NCBI RefSeq assembly: GCF_010550695.1
Contig: NZ_JAAGOB010000008.1
Location: 62,001 to 126,000, forward strand
DNA length: 64,000 nucleotides
Direction: 5' to 3'
From: Phytoactinopolyspora alkaliphila
GTDB lineage: Bacteria > Actinomycetota > Actinomycetes > Jiangellales > Jiangellaceae
Of this stretch, positions 48,268 through 57,477 are shown piece by piece. Numbering within the stretch: the first letter of the stretch is position 1; each line of letters opens with the position of its first letter. The position numbers and the translations under genes were made by a program. Under the pieces are notes generated by a model. It was not told the DNA's origin and did no database searches. It saw only the letters and a list, made by a program, of their open reading frames with translations.

Positions 48268-49128
48268 CTAATGCCCTGCGCGGGCGAACACTCCGATCGC
48301 GTCGTAGGCGATCCAGGAACCGTCGTCCTTGAACAGCTCGAGCGTGTTCTCCCCGGCGACGAAGAGGCCAGCCGCCAGGGGACGCTCGAGGTACGAGGGC
48401 TTGAGCGGAGAGCCGGGCACGGTGCTGTCGCCTTGGGTCGAGCCTTTGGTGGCACCGCCTTCGAACGTCAGCCGGTCGACGCTTGTGCCATTGACGGTGA
48501 GAACGGCCGAGCCGGGTATCGACGCGTGACTGTCGATCAGCCACAGGGCAAGATCGACGTCGTGGGCGGGCACCTCGTCGAGCTCGAAGCGCAGCCGGAA
48601 CAGATGATTGCGTCGCCCGGCCCACGAGTCGGCGGGGCCGGGCTGCAGATAGCTCCACCCGGTGCCCACGACGTCCGTGCCGTAGGAGAAGTCCACACCG
48701 TTCGGGAAGGTCGCGTTGTACTGGGAGGAGCCGGCCGGTGACAACGCGAACTCCAGGCCTTTGCCGTCGAACTCGCCGACGACGGCCAGGGGCGAGCCGG
48801 AGACACTGACGGACTCGCGGCTGGTGACGGCGACGAGAGTCGACGGGCGACTGCGCGAGCCGGCTGCGTCGACGGTGACCACGCGGTAGACCCATCGCTC
48901 CGACGCACCGCCGAGGCCGCGATGCACGAAGTGTGGATAGACGGTCTTGGTCAGCAGCGTTCCCGGCTCCACCTCGACGTCATCGGCGTCGCGGGTTCCG
49001 TACACGGCATAGTGATCGACGACGGTCTCCCACGGCTCCGGCGTCCAGTCGAGGACGATCCGCGCCAGCTTGCCTTCCCCCTGGAGCCCGGTGATGGGAC
49101 GTACCTTCGAGGCGGTGGTCACACTCAT
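48268..49128 (-). CDS. Fibronectin-III-like plus polysaccharide-lyase-4-type carbohydrate-binding domain protein
   Basis: 286 residues. Residues ~15-105 resemble a fibronectin type III unit (LARIVLDWTPEPWETVVDHY, SERWVYRVVTVDAAGSRSRP). Residues ~115-285 resemble the C-terminal jelly-roll domain of rhamnogalacturonan lyases (PL4): LFRLRFELDEVPAHDVDLAL, LTVNGTSVDRLTF, FVAGENTLELF and WIAYDAIGVFA. No catalytic lyase domain and no signal peptide are present, so it looks like a stand-alone binding module. It lies upstream of the SGNH operon and downstream of phoD on the same strand. A role in pectin-type glycan binding is inferred. Confidence 0.6.
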   Translation of the reverse strand: MSVTTASKVRPITGLQGEGKLARIVLDWTPEPWETVVDHYAVYGTRDADDVEVEPGTLLTKTVYPHFVHRGLGGASERWVYRVVTVDAAGSRSRPSTLVAVTSRESVSVSGSPLAVVGEFDGKGLEFALSPAGSSQYNATFPNGVDFSYGTDVVGTGWSYLQPGPADSWAGRRNHLFRLRFELDEVPAHDVDLALWLIDSHASIPGSAVLTVNGTSVDRLTFEGGATKGSTQGDSTVPGSPLKPSYLERPLAAGLFVAGENTLELFKDDGSWIAYDAIGVFARAGH

Positions 49129-49132
49129 CTCC

Positions 49133-50686
49133 TCATCCCTGCTTTTCCAACCCGGGACTCCCGGCGGGGGTCACGAACCTGGCGACGGTCTCCAGCGGCG
49201 CGTCGGCGTCTGCCCGGATCCACGAGACGATCTTGAACTCTGAAGTCAGCTCGTCCGGTGTCATCCGGCAGTGCACGTATCCGCGCCGGCCGTCGTAGAG
49301 CTTCACGTACGGGTGCTGAATCCAGTCGGGCGTGTACCCGTCCGTCGGTGCGCCGTCCCCGTCCGAGGCGATAGACGTGCAGATCAGCTCCACCCCCACG
49401 GTCTCGGATGACGGGTCGGCGAAGTCCGCCTTCAGCTCAGCAGCGACATGCCGGTGAATGTCGCCGGTCAGCACCACAGGGTTGCCGGTCTGCTGCATGG
49501 CCCCGATCAACCGCTGCCGCGCCGCAGGGTACCCGTCCCACTGGTCGGTGCGGTCCTCGGTGATCGCCGACACGGTGACACCGTTCACGAGCACGTTCCA
49601 CGTCGCGGGCGAGCCGATCATCCCGTCGTACAGCCACTGCTCCTGCTCGTGTCCGAGGATCGTGCGCTGCTCGTCGTACTGGTCGCCGGCGTCGGCGGGC
49701 GGCGCATCACGGTACTGGCGGGTGTCGAGGATATTGAACCGAGCCAGCGATCCCACATCGAAGCGCCGATACAGCGCGGTGTCAGGGCCGTCGGGCATCG
49801 TGGACAGCGACAACGGCAGGTTCTCGTAGAACGCGCGGTAGCCGACGGCACGCAGATGGACGAAATGTTCAGGGCTGACGCCGTATCGGGAGCCGTCCGC
49901 GCCGTAGTTGTTCTGCACCTCGTGGTCGTCCCACGTCACCACCCATGGAGCGAGGGCGTGCGCTGCCTGCAAGTGTGGGTCGGACTTGAACAGCGAGTAG
50001 CGCAGCCGGAACTGCTCCAGCGTCTCGATGTCAACAGCATGCTCCGGTGTCACCGAGGCACCCGCACGCCAGAGGTTGGCGCTGGTGATGCCGTATTCGT
50101 AGATGTAGTCGCCGACAAAGAAGACCGCATCGAGTTCCTCGGCGGCCATATGCCGGTATGCGCTGAAATGGCCGTGGTACCACGCCTGGCAGGATGCGGT
50201 GGCGAAGCTGAACGACGAGGCGAGCTCGCCGCGCGCCGGCAGCGTCTTGGTCCGCCCGACGGGGCTGGTCTCCCGCCCCGCCTTGAAACGGTAGAAGTAC
50301 TCCCGGCCGGGCTGCAGGCCGTCGACCTGAGGGTGCACCGCATGCGACAGCTCGGGCGACGCCACCGCCGTGCCGCGCCGGACGACGCGGCGGAAACTCT
50401 CGTCCGTTGACATCTCCCACTGCACAGGCACCGGTCGACGCGGCATCCCACCGTGACCGTCGGGCGCCAGCGGTTCCGGTGCGAGTCTCGTCCACAGCAC
50501 CACGCTGCGCGGTCCGGGCTCGCCTGAGGCGACGCCCAGACCGAACGCCCCCTCGGGCACCGGAGTGCGTTCGTCCGCGAACGCTTCGGGCGCAGAGATG
50601 CCCAGCGCGACGGCGGCCGAGCTGACCCCGCTGAGCTGAAGAAATGTTCGCCGGTCGAGCATCGGTCGTTCACGTCGCTGCGCCAT
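49133..50686 (-). CDS. phoD: PhoD-like alkaline phosphatase/phosphodiesterase
   Basis: 517 residues from ATG 50686 with GGAGG close upstream. The Tat signal is MLDRRTFLQLSGVSSAAVAL. The PhoD N-domain follows (FGLGVASGEPGPRSVVLWTR), then the metallophosphatase core: FATASCQAW, VFFVGDYIYEYG, VVTWDDHEVQNNYGADGS, YDGMIGSPATWNVLV and VVLTGDIHRHVAAEL. It would release phosphate from phosphomono- or diesters, including teichoic acids, outside the membrane. An AT-rich upstream region with one GTTCA-type half-site suggests phosphate control, but a full PHO box is not evident. Confidence 0.9.
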   Translation of the reverse strand: MAQRRERPMLDRRTFLQLSGVSSAAVALGISAPEAFADERTPVPEGAFGLGVASGEPGPRSVVLWTRLAPEPLAPDGHGGMPRRPVPVQWEMSTDESFRRVVRRGTAVASPELSHAVHPQVDGLQPGREYFYRFKAGRETSPVGRTKTLPARGELASSFSFATASCQAWYHGHFSAYRHMAAEELDAVFFVGDYIYEYGITSANLWRAGASVTPEHAVDIETLEQFRLRYSLFKSDPHLQAAHALAPWVVTWDDHEVQNNYGADGSRYGVSPEHFVHLRAVGYRAFYENLPLSLSTMPDGPDTALYRRFDVGSLARFNILDTRQYRDAPPADAGDQYDEQRTILGHEQEQWLYDGMIGSPATWNVLVNGVTVSAITEDRTDQWDGYPAARQRLIGAMQQTGNPVVLTGDIHRHVAAELKADFADPSSETVGVELICTSIASDGDGAPTDGYTPDWIQHPYVKLYDGRRGYVHCRMTPDELTSEFKIVSWIRADADAPLETVARFVTPAGSPGLEKQG

Positions 50687-50739
50687 GGGCCTCCGATCGC
50701 CGGGCTTGGGATGCCTACGTTGCCCGGCTGACATGGACA

Positions 50740-50800
50740 GAGAGAAACAATGAAGAAAAATATAGACCTTTGGCCCATGTCTGAACAGAGAAAATGGAGA
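50740..50800 (-). promoter_or_regulatory. AT-rich promoter region of phoD
   Basis: Between 50740 and 50800 the sequence is unusually AT-rich for this genome. Read leftward it contains a GTTCAGAC half-site (50786-50779) followed by TATATT, a fair -10 box. A single GTTCA-like element is weak evidence for PhoP control. Confidence 0.35.
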
Positions 50801-50858
50801 TCGCGGCGGCATGCAGAGTCTTCGAACGCGCCGCCGTTGCCGCACGGCGGCTCTGCCC

Positions 50859-52160
<1,302 letters not shown>

Positions 52161-52373
52161 CTCTTGGCCTCCAACCTCTCCGCCGGGGTGCTATGTAGCG
52201 AACACTAGGCAGGCGATCTCGGTCCGCGTCAACCAATGCCGCATCAACGGTGCACCGTTCGCATCGGCATGTTCTTGCCCGTCCCGTCCTGCCGTGCTGG
52301 GCTGGTGTTCGCGTATCCCGAAGCCGTGGGCCAGGCCTGCGGCTTTCCTCCCCGATCGAGAGAAGGAATCCGC

Positions 52374-53249
52374 ATGCACCTCGGACGCATCCGCCGATCT
52401 CCAGGCGAGCCGGTGGAGCTCGCCGCGTGGCACGCCGAGCACGGTTTGGTGTCGTTGCGGCGGCTGGCTCCGGACGTCGACGGTGATCCGCTGGCCCTGC
52501 TGAGCCGCTACGGCACCGACGCGGCCGCTGAGCTCGTGCGCGCTGCCCAGGAGCAGGCGGCCGGCGACGACGTCCTCGATGAGGACGCGGTGATCTTCGA
52601 GCCTCCGGTGGCGCGCTGCGGCAAGGTCTGCTGCATGGCGCTCAATTACCGCGCGCACGCCGAAGAGAGCGGCCTGGAGGTGCCGCCGGACCCCGTCCTG
52701 TTCTTCAAGCCGTCGTCGGCCCTGACCGGGCATCGGGCCGACATCCGGCCGCCGGCCCGCACCAAGCACGTGGAGCACGAGGTCGAGCTCGCCGTCGTGA
52801 TCGGCACCCGGTGCCGGGACGTTCCCGCCGACGAGTGGCGCAGCGTCGTGGCCGGCTACACCATCGTCAACGACCTGACCGCCCGGGACCTGCAGCTGAT
52901 CAATCACGAGCGCAACGTCCCCTGGGACCAGTCCAAGGGCTTCGACGGCTTCGCGCCGCTCGGCCCGTATCTGGTCACCGCCGACGCGGTGCCCGACCCG
53001 AGCCGCCTCGAGATGACCTTGACCATCGACGGTGAGGTGCGGCAGCAGGCGCACACCTCCCAGATGGTCTTCGGTCTCCCGAGGCTGATCGAGGACCTGA
53101 CGGACGGCATGACGCTGGAACCGGGTGACGTCATCGCCACCGGAACGACCGCCGGTATCGCTCCGGTGGCGGACGGCGACGTGATGCACGCGACCATCAC
53201 GGGCTTCGGCACGCTTTCCAACCGCGTTGTGATCGCTAGCGAGGCTTGA
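52374..53249 (+). CDS. Fumarylacetoacetate hydrolase family protein
   Basis: 291 residues; ATG after AGAAGGAATCC. The FAH fold is recognised by CMALNYRAHAEESGLEVPPD, LFFKPSSALTG, HVEHEVELAVVIG (metal Glu pair), VNDLTARDLQ and GMTLEPGDVIATGTTAGI. These enzymes hydrate, hydrolyse or decarboxylate beta-diketo or 2-keto-3-deoxy sugar acids in the cytoplasm. Divergent from the aminotransferase and convergent with a HAD gene, which it overlaps by 14 bp. The substrate is probably a keto-deoxy acid from sugar breakdown (inference). Confidence 0.87.
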   Translation: MHLGRIRRSPGEPVELAAWHAEHGLVSLRRLAPDVDGDPLALLSRYGTDAAAELVRAAQEQAAGDDVLDEDAVIFEPPVARCGKVCCMALNYRAHAEESGLEVPPDPVLFFKPSSALTGHRADIRPPARTKHVEHEVELAVVIGTRCRDVPADEWRSVVAGYTIVNDLTARDLQLINHERNVPWDQSKGFDGFAPLGPYLVTADAVPDPSRLEMTLTIDGEVRQQAHTSQMVFGLPRLIEDLTDGMTLEPGDVIATGTTAGIAPVADGDVMHATITGFGTLSNRVVIASEA

Positions 53250-53847
53250 TGCCGAGTTCAGTAAGGGCGTCTGCCAGTCGCGACGCCGGCTTCCACCAGA
53301 ATGCCTGCCAGCCTTGGCTCCGGGCGACCTCGACATTCTGGGCGCTGTCGTCGATCAGGCAGTGCTCAGCAGGCTGGAGCCTTGTCCGCGACTCGACGAC
53401 GCGGTAGAAGGCGGCCTCGGACTTCAGGGCGCCGACGTCCGCCGCATAGTGCATGGCAGCGAAGTGGTCCACCAGGCCGAGCGTCTCCCACAGGTAGCGC
53501 GCCCGGTGGTGTTCCTGGACGGTGGCCAGGTGCAGTTCAAGCCCACGTGCCCTTGCCTCGGCGAGGTCGGTGAGCAGTTGGTAGTCGAGTATGGCGTCCT
53601 GCCTGAACCAGTAGTCGACCAGTTCGCGCGAGGACACGTTGCCGAGCTGAGGCAGTACCGCATCGAGGCGATCGAACAGCTCGGCCCGGCCGGTCACGAC
53701 CTCGTCGAAATGCACTCGGAAGAACGCCGCTTGGAGCAGGGCCGGGTCGATCCCGAGGTCGGTCGCGAGGTCCGCATGCCACGGCCGCCCGTCCGGCCGG
53801 TGGACCAACACGCCGTCGACATCGACCATCAGCACGCGCACAGCCAT
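53236..53847 (-). CDS. HAD-family hydrolase
   Basis: 203 residues from ATG 53847. Motif I VLMVDVDGVLV has both catalytic Asp residues. A small helical cap contains FRVHFDEVVTGRAELFDRLD. Motif II is LHLATVQEHHRARYL, motif III has Lys in VGALKSEAAFYRVVE and motif IV is CLIDDSAQNVEVARSQGW. It is probably a small-molecule phosphatase. Convergent with the FAH-family gene: the two 3' ends overlap by 14 bp on opposite strands, leaving no room for a separate terminator. Confidence 0.82.
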   Translation of the reverse strand: MAVRVLMVDVDGVLVHRPDGRPWHADLATDLGIDPALLQAAFFRVHFDEVVTGRAELFDRLDAVLPQLGNVSSRELVDYWFRQDAILDYQLLTDLAEARARGLELHLATVQEHHRARYLWETLGLVDHFAAMHYAADVGALKSEAAFYRVVESRTRLQPAEHCLIDDSAQNVEVARSQGWQAFWWKPASRLADALTELGIKPR

Positions 53848-53922
53848 GGTCACAGACGCTACCCGAGACGCCGGCACCAAGATCCGTGCCCAGTCAATGG
53901 TGGTTCCTCGGTTGACGCCCCT

Positions 53923-54843
53923 TCAGGGGGTGAGGATGATCTTACCCCGGAGACGGCCCGCCTCCGAGTCCCGGTGCACCGATGCCAGATCCGCGAGGTC
54001 GAGGGTCGCGGCCACGTCGATGCGCACGTTGCCGGCGTCCAGGAGCCCGACAAGCTCGGCGAGCTGCGTCGTGTCGTTGCGCGCCACGAAGCGCACGGTC
54101 CGCACCGAAGGATCAGGCGACTCGATGGGGACGGTGACGGAGACCACGATGCCGCCGGCCCGGACCAGGGTTACCAGGCCGGCGGCCAGTTCAGGCTCGG
54201 TCGCCACGAGGTTGAGGACGGCGTCGACCGGTGAATCGAGCGCGTCGTCCAGGGCCGTGACGGTGTAGTCGACGATCTCATCGGCGCCGAGCCGGCGGAG
54301 AGTGGCGGCGCTGCGCCGGCTCCCGGTCGCGATGACGTGTGCTCCGGCGTGCTTCGCCAGCTGGACGGCGAATCCCCCGACGCCGCCCCCAGCGCCGTTG
54401 ATGAACACGCTCTGGCCGGGCGAGATACGGGCATGCTCGAACACCGCCTGCCATGCGGTGAGACCGGCGAGCGGTATGGCGGCAGCCTGAGCGAGGGGTA
54501 CGGCGACGGGCGCCCGTGTCAGGGTGTCGGTGCGGACAGTGACGTACTCGGCCGCAGCGCCGCCGGTGTCGACCCGGCCGATGACGTGGTCTCCCGCGGC
54601 GAACGCGGACACCCCGGTTCCCAGCTCGGTCACCACTCCGGAGGCGTCCCAGCCGAGCGTGTACGGGAACTCCACGGGAATGACGGAGCGCAGGAAACCG
54701 GAGCGCAATCCCACCTCCGACGGGTTGAACGAGGTGGCCGCGACGCGGATCAGTGCCTCCTCCGGACCCGGGACCGGACGTGGGACCTCTTCGAGGCGGA
54801 TGACGGACGCATCGCCGTATTCGTGCATTCGGATAGCTCTCAT
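53923..54843 (-). CDS. NAD(P)-dependent quinone oxidoreductase (MDR family)
   Basis: 306 residues, ATG start MRAIRMHEYGDASVIRLEEV. Nucleotide loop FINGAGGGVGGFAVQLAKHA, then VIATGSRRSAATLRRLGADE. LGWDASGVVTELG and AAIPLAGLTAWQAVF are typical of zinc-free NADP quinone reductases. Divergent from a cupin-type AraC regulator with only 88 bp between, so that regulator is the likely controller. Confidence 0.83.
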   Translation of the reverse strand: MRAIRMHEYGDASVIRLEEVPRPVPGPEEALIRVAATSFNPSEVGLRSGFLRSVIPVEFPYTLGWDASGVVTELGTGVSAFAAGDHVIGRVDTGGAAAEYVTVRTDTLTRAPVAVPLAQAAAIPLAGLTAWQAVFEHARISPGQSVFINGAGGGVGGFAVQLAKHAGAHVIATGSRRSAATLRRLGADEIVDYTVTALDDALDSPVDAVLNLVATEPELAAGLVTLVRAGGIVVSVTVPIESPDPSVRTVRFVARNDTTQLAELVGLLDAGNVRIDVAATLDLADLASVHRDSEAGRLRGKIILTP

Positions 54844-54931
54844 GTGGTGAACCTATGCTTGGCATCGAAGACGAGCTATACGTGATCGTCGCTATTTTCT
54901 ACGCATACGTCTCGTGGCACATACTGTGACT

Positions 54932-55870
54932 ATGGACGTGCTCAGCGACGTGATCGCCGTCATGCGAACCGGCCAGCCCCGGTCAGCCCGGGTCACGTGG
55001 CACGCGCCTTGGGCGCAGCGGTTCGCATCCGTACCCGGATCGGCCGGCTTCCAGGTGATTCTGCAGGGACCGTGCTGGCTCCTGTCCTCCGATGCCGAGC
55101 CGGTGCCCCTGGCTGCCGGGGATGTGGTCCTGATGCCCCATGGCCGCGGACACACCCTGGCCGACAGCCCGTCCACCGCCGTGACCGCGCCGGCCTGCGA
55201 CCCGACCAGCCCCGAGTTCCTGGAACATCGCACCGGAACCGGCACCGTCGGAGAACCCGGCACCGGCGCCGCGGTCACCGTCACAGTCTGTGGCGCCTAT
55301 CAACTCGATCACGCCCGCGCTCACCCTCTGCTGAGCGACCTGCCCGATCTCGTCCACCTTCCCGCGCACCTGGGCAGGCATCCGGAGCTGCGTGCCACCG
55401 TGGACCTGCTCGCGACCGAATTGGAACGACCTGGCCTCGGCACGGACGCGATCGTTCCCGCACTGCTCGAGACGCTGTTGCTCTACATGCTGCGCACGTG
55501 GTTTGATGCTCAGCCGGCCGACGGGGCCGCCACCGGCTGGGCGGCGGCGCTCAAGGATCCCGCCGTCACGGCCGCGCTGCAGACGATGCACCGCGAGCCC
55601 GCGCGACCGTGGACGGTGGCGACGCTGGCAGCGCATGCGGGGCTGTCCCGGGCACCGTTCGCCCGCCGGTTCACGGCGGTGGTAGGCCAGCCCCCGCTGA
55701 GCTACCTGACATGGTGGCGGATGACCACCGCCGCACGGCTTCTCCAGGAGTCGGACGCACCATTGAACGCCATCGCCGGCCGGGTCGGATATACCTCCGA
55801 GTTCGCCTTCGCCAACGCGTTCAAACGCCAATACGGCGCTCCACCAGGACGATACCGGCGAACTGTATAG
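54932..55870 (+). CDS. AraC-family regulator with N-terminal cupin domain
   Basis: 312 residues from ATG 54932; TACTGT five bases upstream may be the -10 of a leaderless transcript. Residues ~1-170 are a Cupin_6-type sensor (GFQVILQGPCWLLSSDAEPV, LAAGDVVLMPHGRGHTLAD). Residues ~205-310 carry the double HTH: WTVATLAAHAGLSRAPFARR, then LLQESDAPLNAIAGRVGYTS and FAFANAFKRQYGAPPGRYRR. It is divergent from the quinone oxidoreductase gene, which such regulators commonly activate in response to redox-active or aromatic compounds. Confidence 0.88.
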   Translation: MDVLSDVIAVMRTGQPRSARVTWHAPWAQRFASVPGSAGFQVILQGPCWLLSSDAEPVPLAAGDVVLMPHGRGHTLADSPSTAVTAPACDPTSPEFLEHRTGTGTVGEPGTGAAVTVTVCGAYQLDHARAHPLLSDLPDLVHLPAHLGRHPELRATVDLLATELERPGLGTDAIVPALLETLLLYMLRTWFDAQPADGAATGWAAALKDPAVTAALQTMHREPARPWTVATLAAHAGLSRAPFARRFTAVVGQPPLSYLTWWRMTTAARLLQESDAPLNAIAGRVGYTSEFAFANAFKRQYGAPPGRYRRTV

Positions 55871-55908
55871 ACACCATTGGACATCGCTTCGGACGTAAAA
55901 TTGCGATG

Positions 55909-55924
55909 TTTGGGACGTCCCAAA
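55909..55924. promoter_or_regulatory. Perfect 16-bp palindrome upstream of the second AraC-type gene
   Basis: TTTGGGACGTCCCAAA is a fully symmetrical operator-like site. TATGCT (55940-55945) lies 16 bp downstream as the -10, and the ATG follows at 55952, so the mRNA is probably leaderless and the palindrome would cover the -35 region. GGAC half-sites on either side hint at cooperative binding. Confidence 0.55.
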
Positions 55925-55951
55925 CTGGACAGAATCCGATATGCTGTCCGC

Positions 55952-57112
55952 ATGCGTGCCGAGAGTCTCCAGGATGCCGGGCCCGGGAGTCGCGCAGCGT
56001 TTCCGGCCGTCTGTTGCCTTCTGGTCGACGTGGACGGGTTCCTCCCGCGTGCCAGCCGCGCCATGGATGGCTGGGCGGAACGGACCCGGCGCTCACTCAG
56101 CCGCATCATCGCCGGTGAGGTACAGCGGGTAAGGGGAGCACGGGTCGAACATCTCCCTCCGGACGAATGGCTGCTGACTCTTTCCTCCCCCACCGTCGAC
56201 CAGTTGGAGCTGCACGCGGACCAGGTCGCCACGGCGATCCACCGCACGGCGCGCTCCAGCGGCGACATCACGGTCACGGTGGCGGTGGGCCGCGCGGTCA
56301 CCGGCGCGGACGCTGTCCCCGACGCGATCTCGTCCGCGCGCCGGGTGCACCGGTCGAAACTGGCACTCGGACCGGACCGGGTGATCCAGCATGACCGTCG
56401 GGCGCCGCGCGATATCCAGGCACCGCGCGATATCCAGGCACCTCACGACGTCCACCGTGAACTGGCCCGCGCGATCGGCCGCGGCGAATCCGACCGAGCC
56501 ACCCGCCTGCTCTGCGACTGGTTCGACCGCGCGACCGCCTCCGTGGACGGCGACGACGAGCTGGTGCGCCGCTGGCTGCTCGGGCAGGTCCTGGCCACCA
56601 CGGCGACCCTGGACGGCCGTCTCGGCGTGGGCACGGCTTCGGACTGGATGGCCGTCTGCGAGGCGGTCCCGTATCCCGCGCTCGCCGACCTCGCCGACCT
56701 GCACGAGCCGGCCACCGTCGCCACGTGGGTTGAACGCGTGGTCGACGCGCTCGTCGCCCGCCACCGGAGGAGCTCCACCCGCCCGTCCACGCTTGAACTG
56801 GTGCGCCGCCACGTCGACGAGCACTTCACCGACCCGGCACTGCGCCTGAAGACCGTGGCGACCGCGGTGGGAGTGAGCCCTTTCCACATCTCCCACCTGT
56901 TCCGCGCCGAACTGGGCACCACGTTCCGCGACTACGTCACCCAGCGCCGGATCCGGCACGCGCAGCGGCTGCTCCGGCAGACCCGGCTCGGCATGGCTCA
57001 GGTCGCGCGCTGCAGCGGCTTCGGCACCCCGGTCCAGTTGCGCCGGGTCCTGGTCCGCGAGACCGGCGCCACCCCGTCCGCGGTCCGGCAGTCCGTCCGG
57101 GCGCGAAACTGA
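55952..57112 (+). CDS. AraC-family regulator with degenerate GGDEF-like N-terminal domain
   Basis: 386 residues from ATG 55952. Residues ~20-150 resemble a degenerate GGDEF/cyclase fold (CCLLVDVDGFLPRASRAMDG, DEWLLTLSS, ITVTVAVGRAV) without an active GGDEF motif. A tandem 18-base repeat then encodes APRDIQ twice (near residues 150-165). A helical middle follows, then the AraC double HTH at ~275-385 (LRLKTVATAVGVSPFHISHL, LLRQTRLGMAQVARCSGF). It is probably autoregulated from the palindrome upstream. The target genes are unknown; the sugar/amidohydrolase cluster to the right is one possibility. Confidence 0.8.
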   Translation: MRAESLQDAGPGSRAAFPAVCCLLVDVDGFLPRASRAMDGWAERTRRSLSRIIAGEVQRVRGARVEHLPPDEWLLTLSSPTVDQLELHADQVATAIHRTARSSGDITVTVAVGRAVTGADAVPDAISSARRVHRSKLALGPDRVIQHDRRAPRDIQAPRDIQAPHDVHRELARAIGRGESDRATRLLCDWFDRATASVDGDDELVRRWLLGQVLATTATLDGRLGVGTASDWMAVCEAVPYPALADLADLHEPATVATWVERVVDALVARHRRSSTRPSTLELVRRHVDEHFTDPALRLKTVATAVGVSPFHISHLFRAELGTTFRDYVTQRRIRHAQRLLRQTRLGMAQVARCSGFGTPVQLRRVLVRETGATPSAVRQSVRARN

Positions 57113-57138
57113 GAAGCCCCCCGAGGAGTTGTCCGGCG

Positions 57139-57227
57139 CAACGCTGGAAGGTTCCCGTCAGCAGTGGAAGAGTCCGTGGGCCAGGGGCCATACAAGCTTC
57201 CACCGCTGACGGAACCTTCCACCGTTG
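57139..57227. terminator. Long inverted repeat after the AraC-type gene
   Basis: 57139-57170 (with CTGGAAGGTTCCCGTCAGC) and 57197-57227 (with GCTGACGGAACCTTCCACC) are near-complementary with a few mismatches. The hairpin lies 27 bp after the AraC stop. Before the element at 57245 was inserted it would also have faced the end of the convergent regulator gene, so it may be a bidirectional terminator. Confidence 0.6.
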
Positions 57228-57229
57228 AG

Positions 57230-57244
57230 TCAGCGGGGCTCCAG
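57230..57244. repeat. 15-bp target-site duplication, left copy
   Basis: TCAGCGGGGCTCCAG is identical to 58405-58419. The right copy contains the last codons and stop (read leftward: CTGGAGCCCCGCTGA) of the regulator gene, which identifies the original target. Confidence 0.75.
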
Positions 57245-57256
57245 TGTTATCTCGCA

Positions 57257-57320
57257 GGACATCGGTGACGAATCTGTGTCGGGACATCGGTGACACTTCA
57301 TGTCTCAAGACATCGGTGAC
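57257..57320. repeat. Three direct repeats of the element's end sequence
   Basis: GACATCGGTGAC occurs at about 57258-57269, 57283-57294 and 57309-57320, spaced 25-26 bp. Only the first is at the element's end; the other two are inside. They may be repeated transposase-binding sites or scars of nested insertions. Confidence 0.7.
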
Positions 57321-57477
57321 ACTTGCGGGGATTGGTCGATGTCTGGCACGCGTCACGGACCGTCCGCTCCGCGGCATGCGCGGACGCGTTGCCCTTGCGA
57401 AAACCATTGGTGACCGACTTGCTCCGCTGATGTACTGATGGCCACCGTGAGTCTGCCGCGTGACGGAGGTAGTAGTT

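Larger units (their letters stand above)
57113..57477. other. Intergenic stretch: hairpin, target repeat and left end of an IS481-like element
   Basis: 365 bp with no convincing gene. In order it holds a long inverted repeat after the AraC gene, a 15-bp direct repeat (57230-57244), the left inverted end of an IS481-like element, two further copies of its GACATCGGTGAC core, and the leader of the methyltransferase gene. A short open frame at 57244-57438 translates the repeats and is not considered real. Confidence 0.65.

Noticed and set aside
57244-57438. Short frame within the IS481-like left end
   Set aside because: It translates the three terminal repeats and has no ribosome-binding site or recognisable domain.
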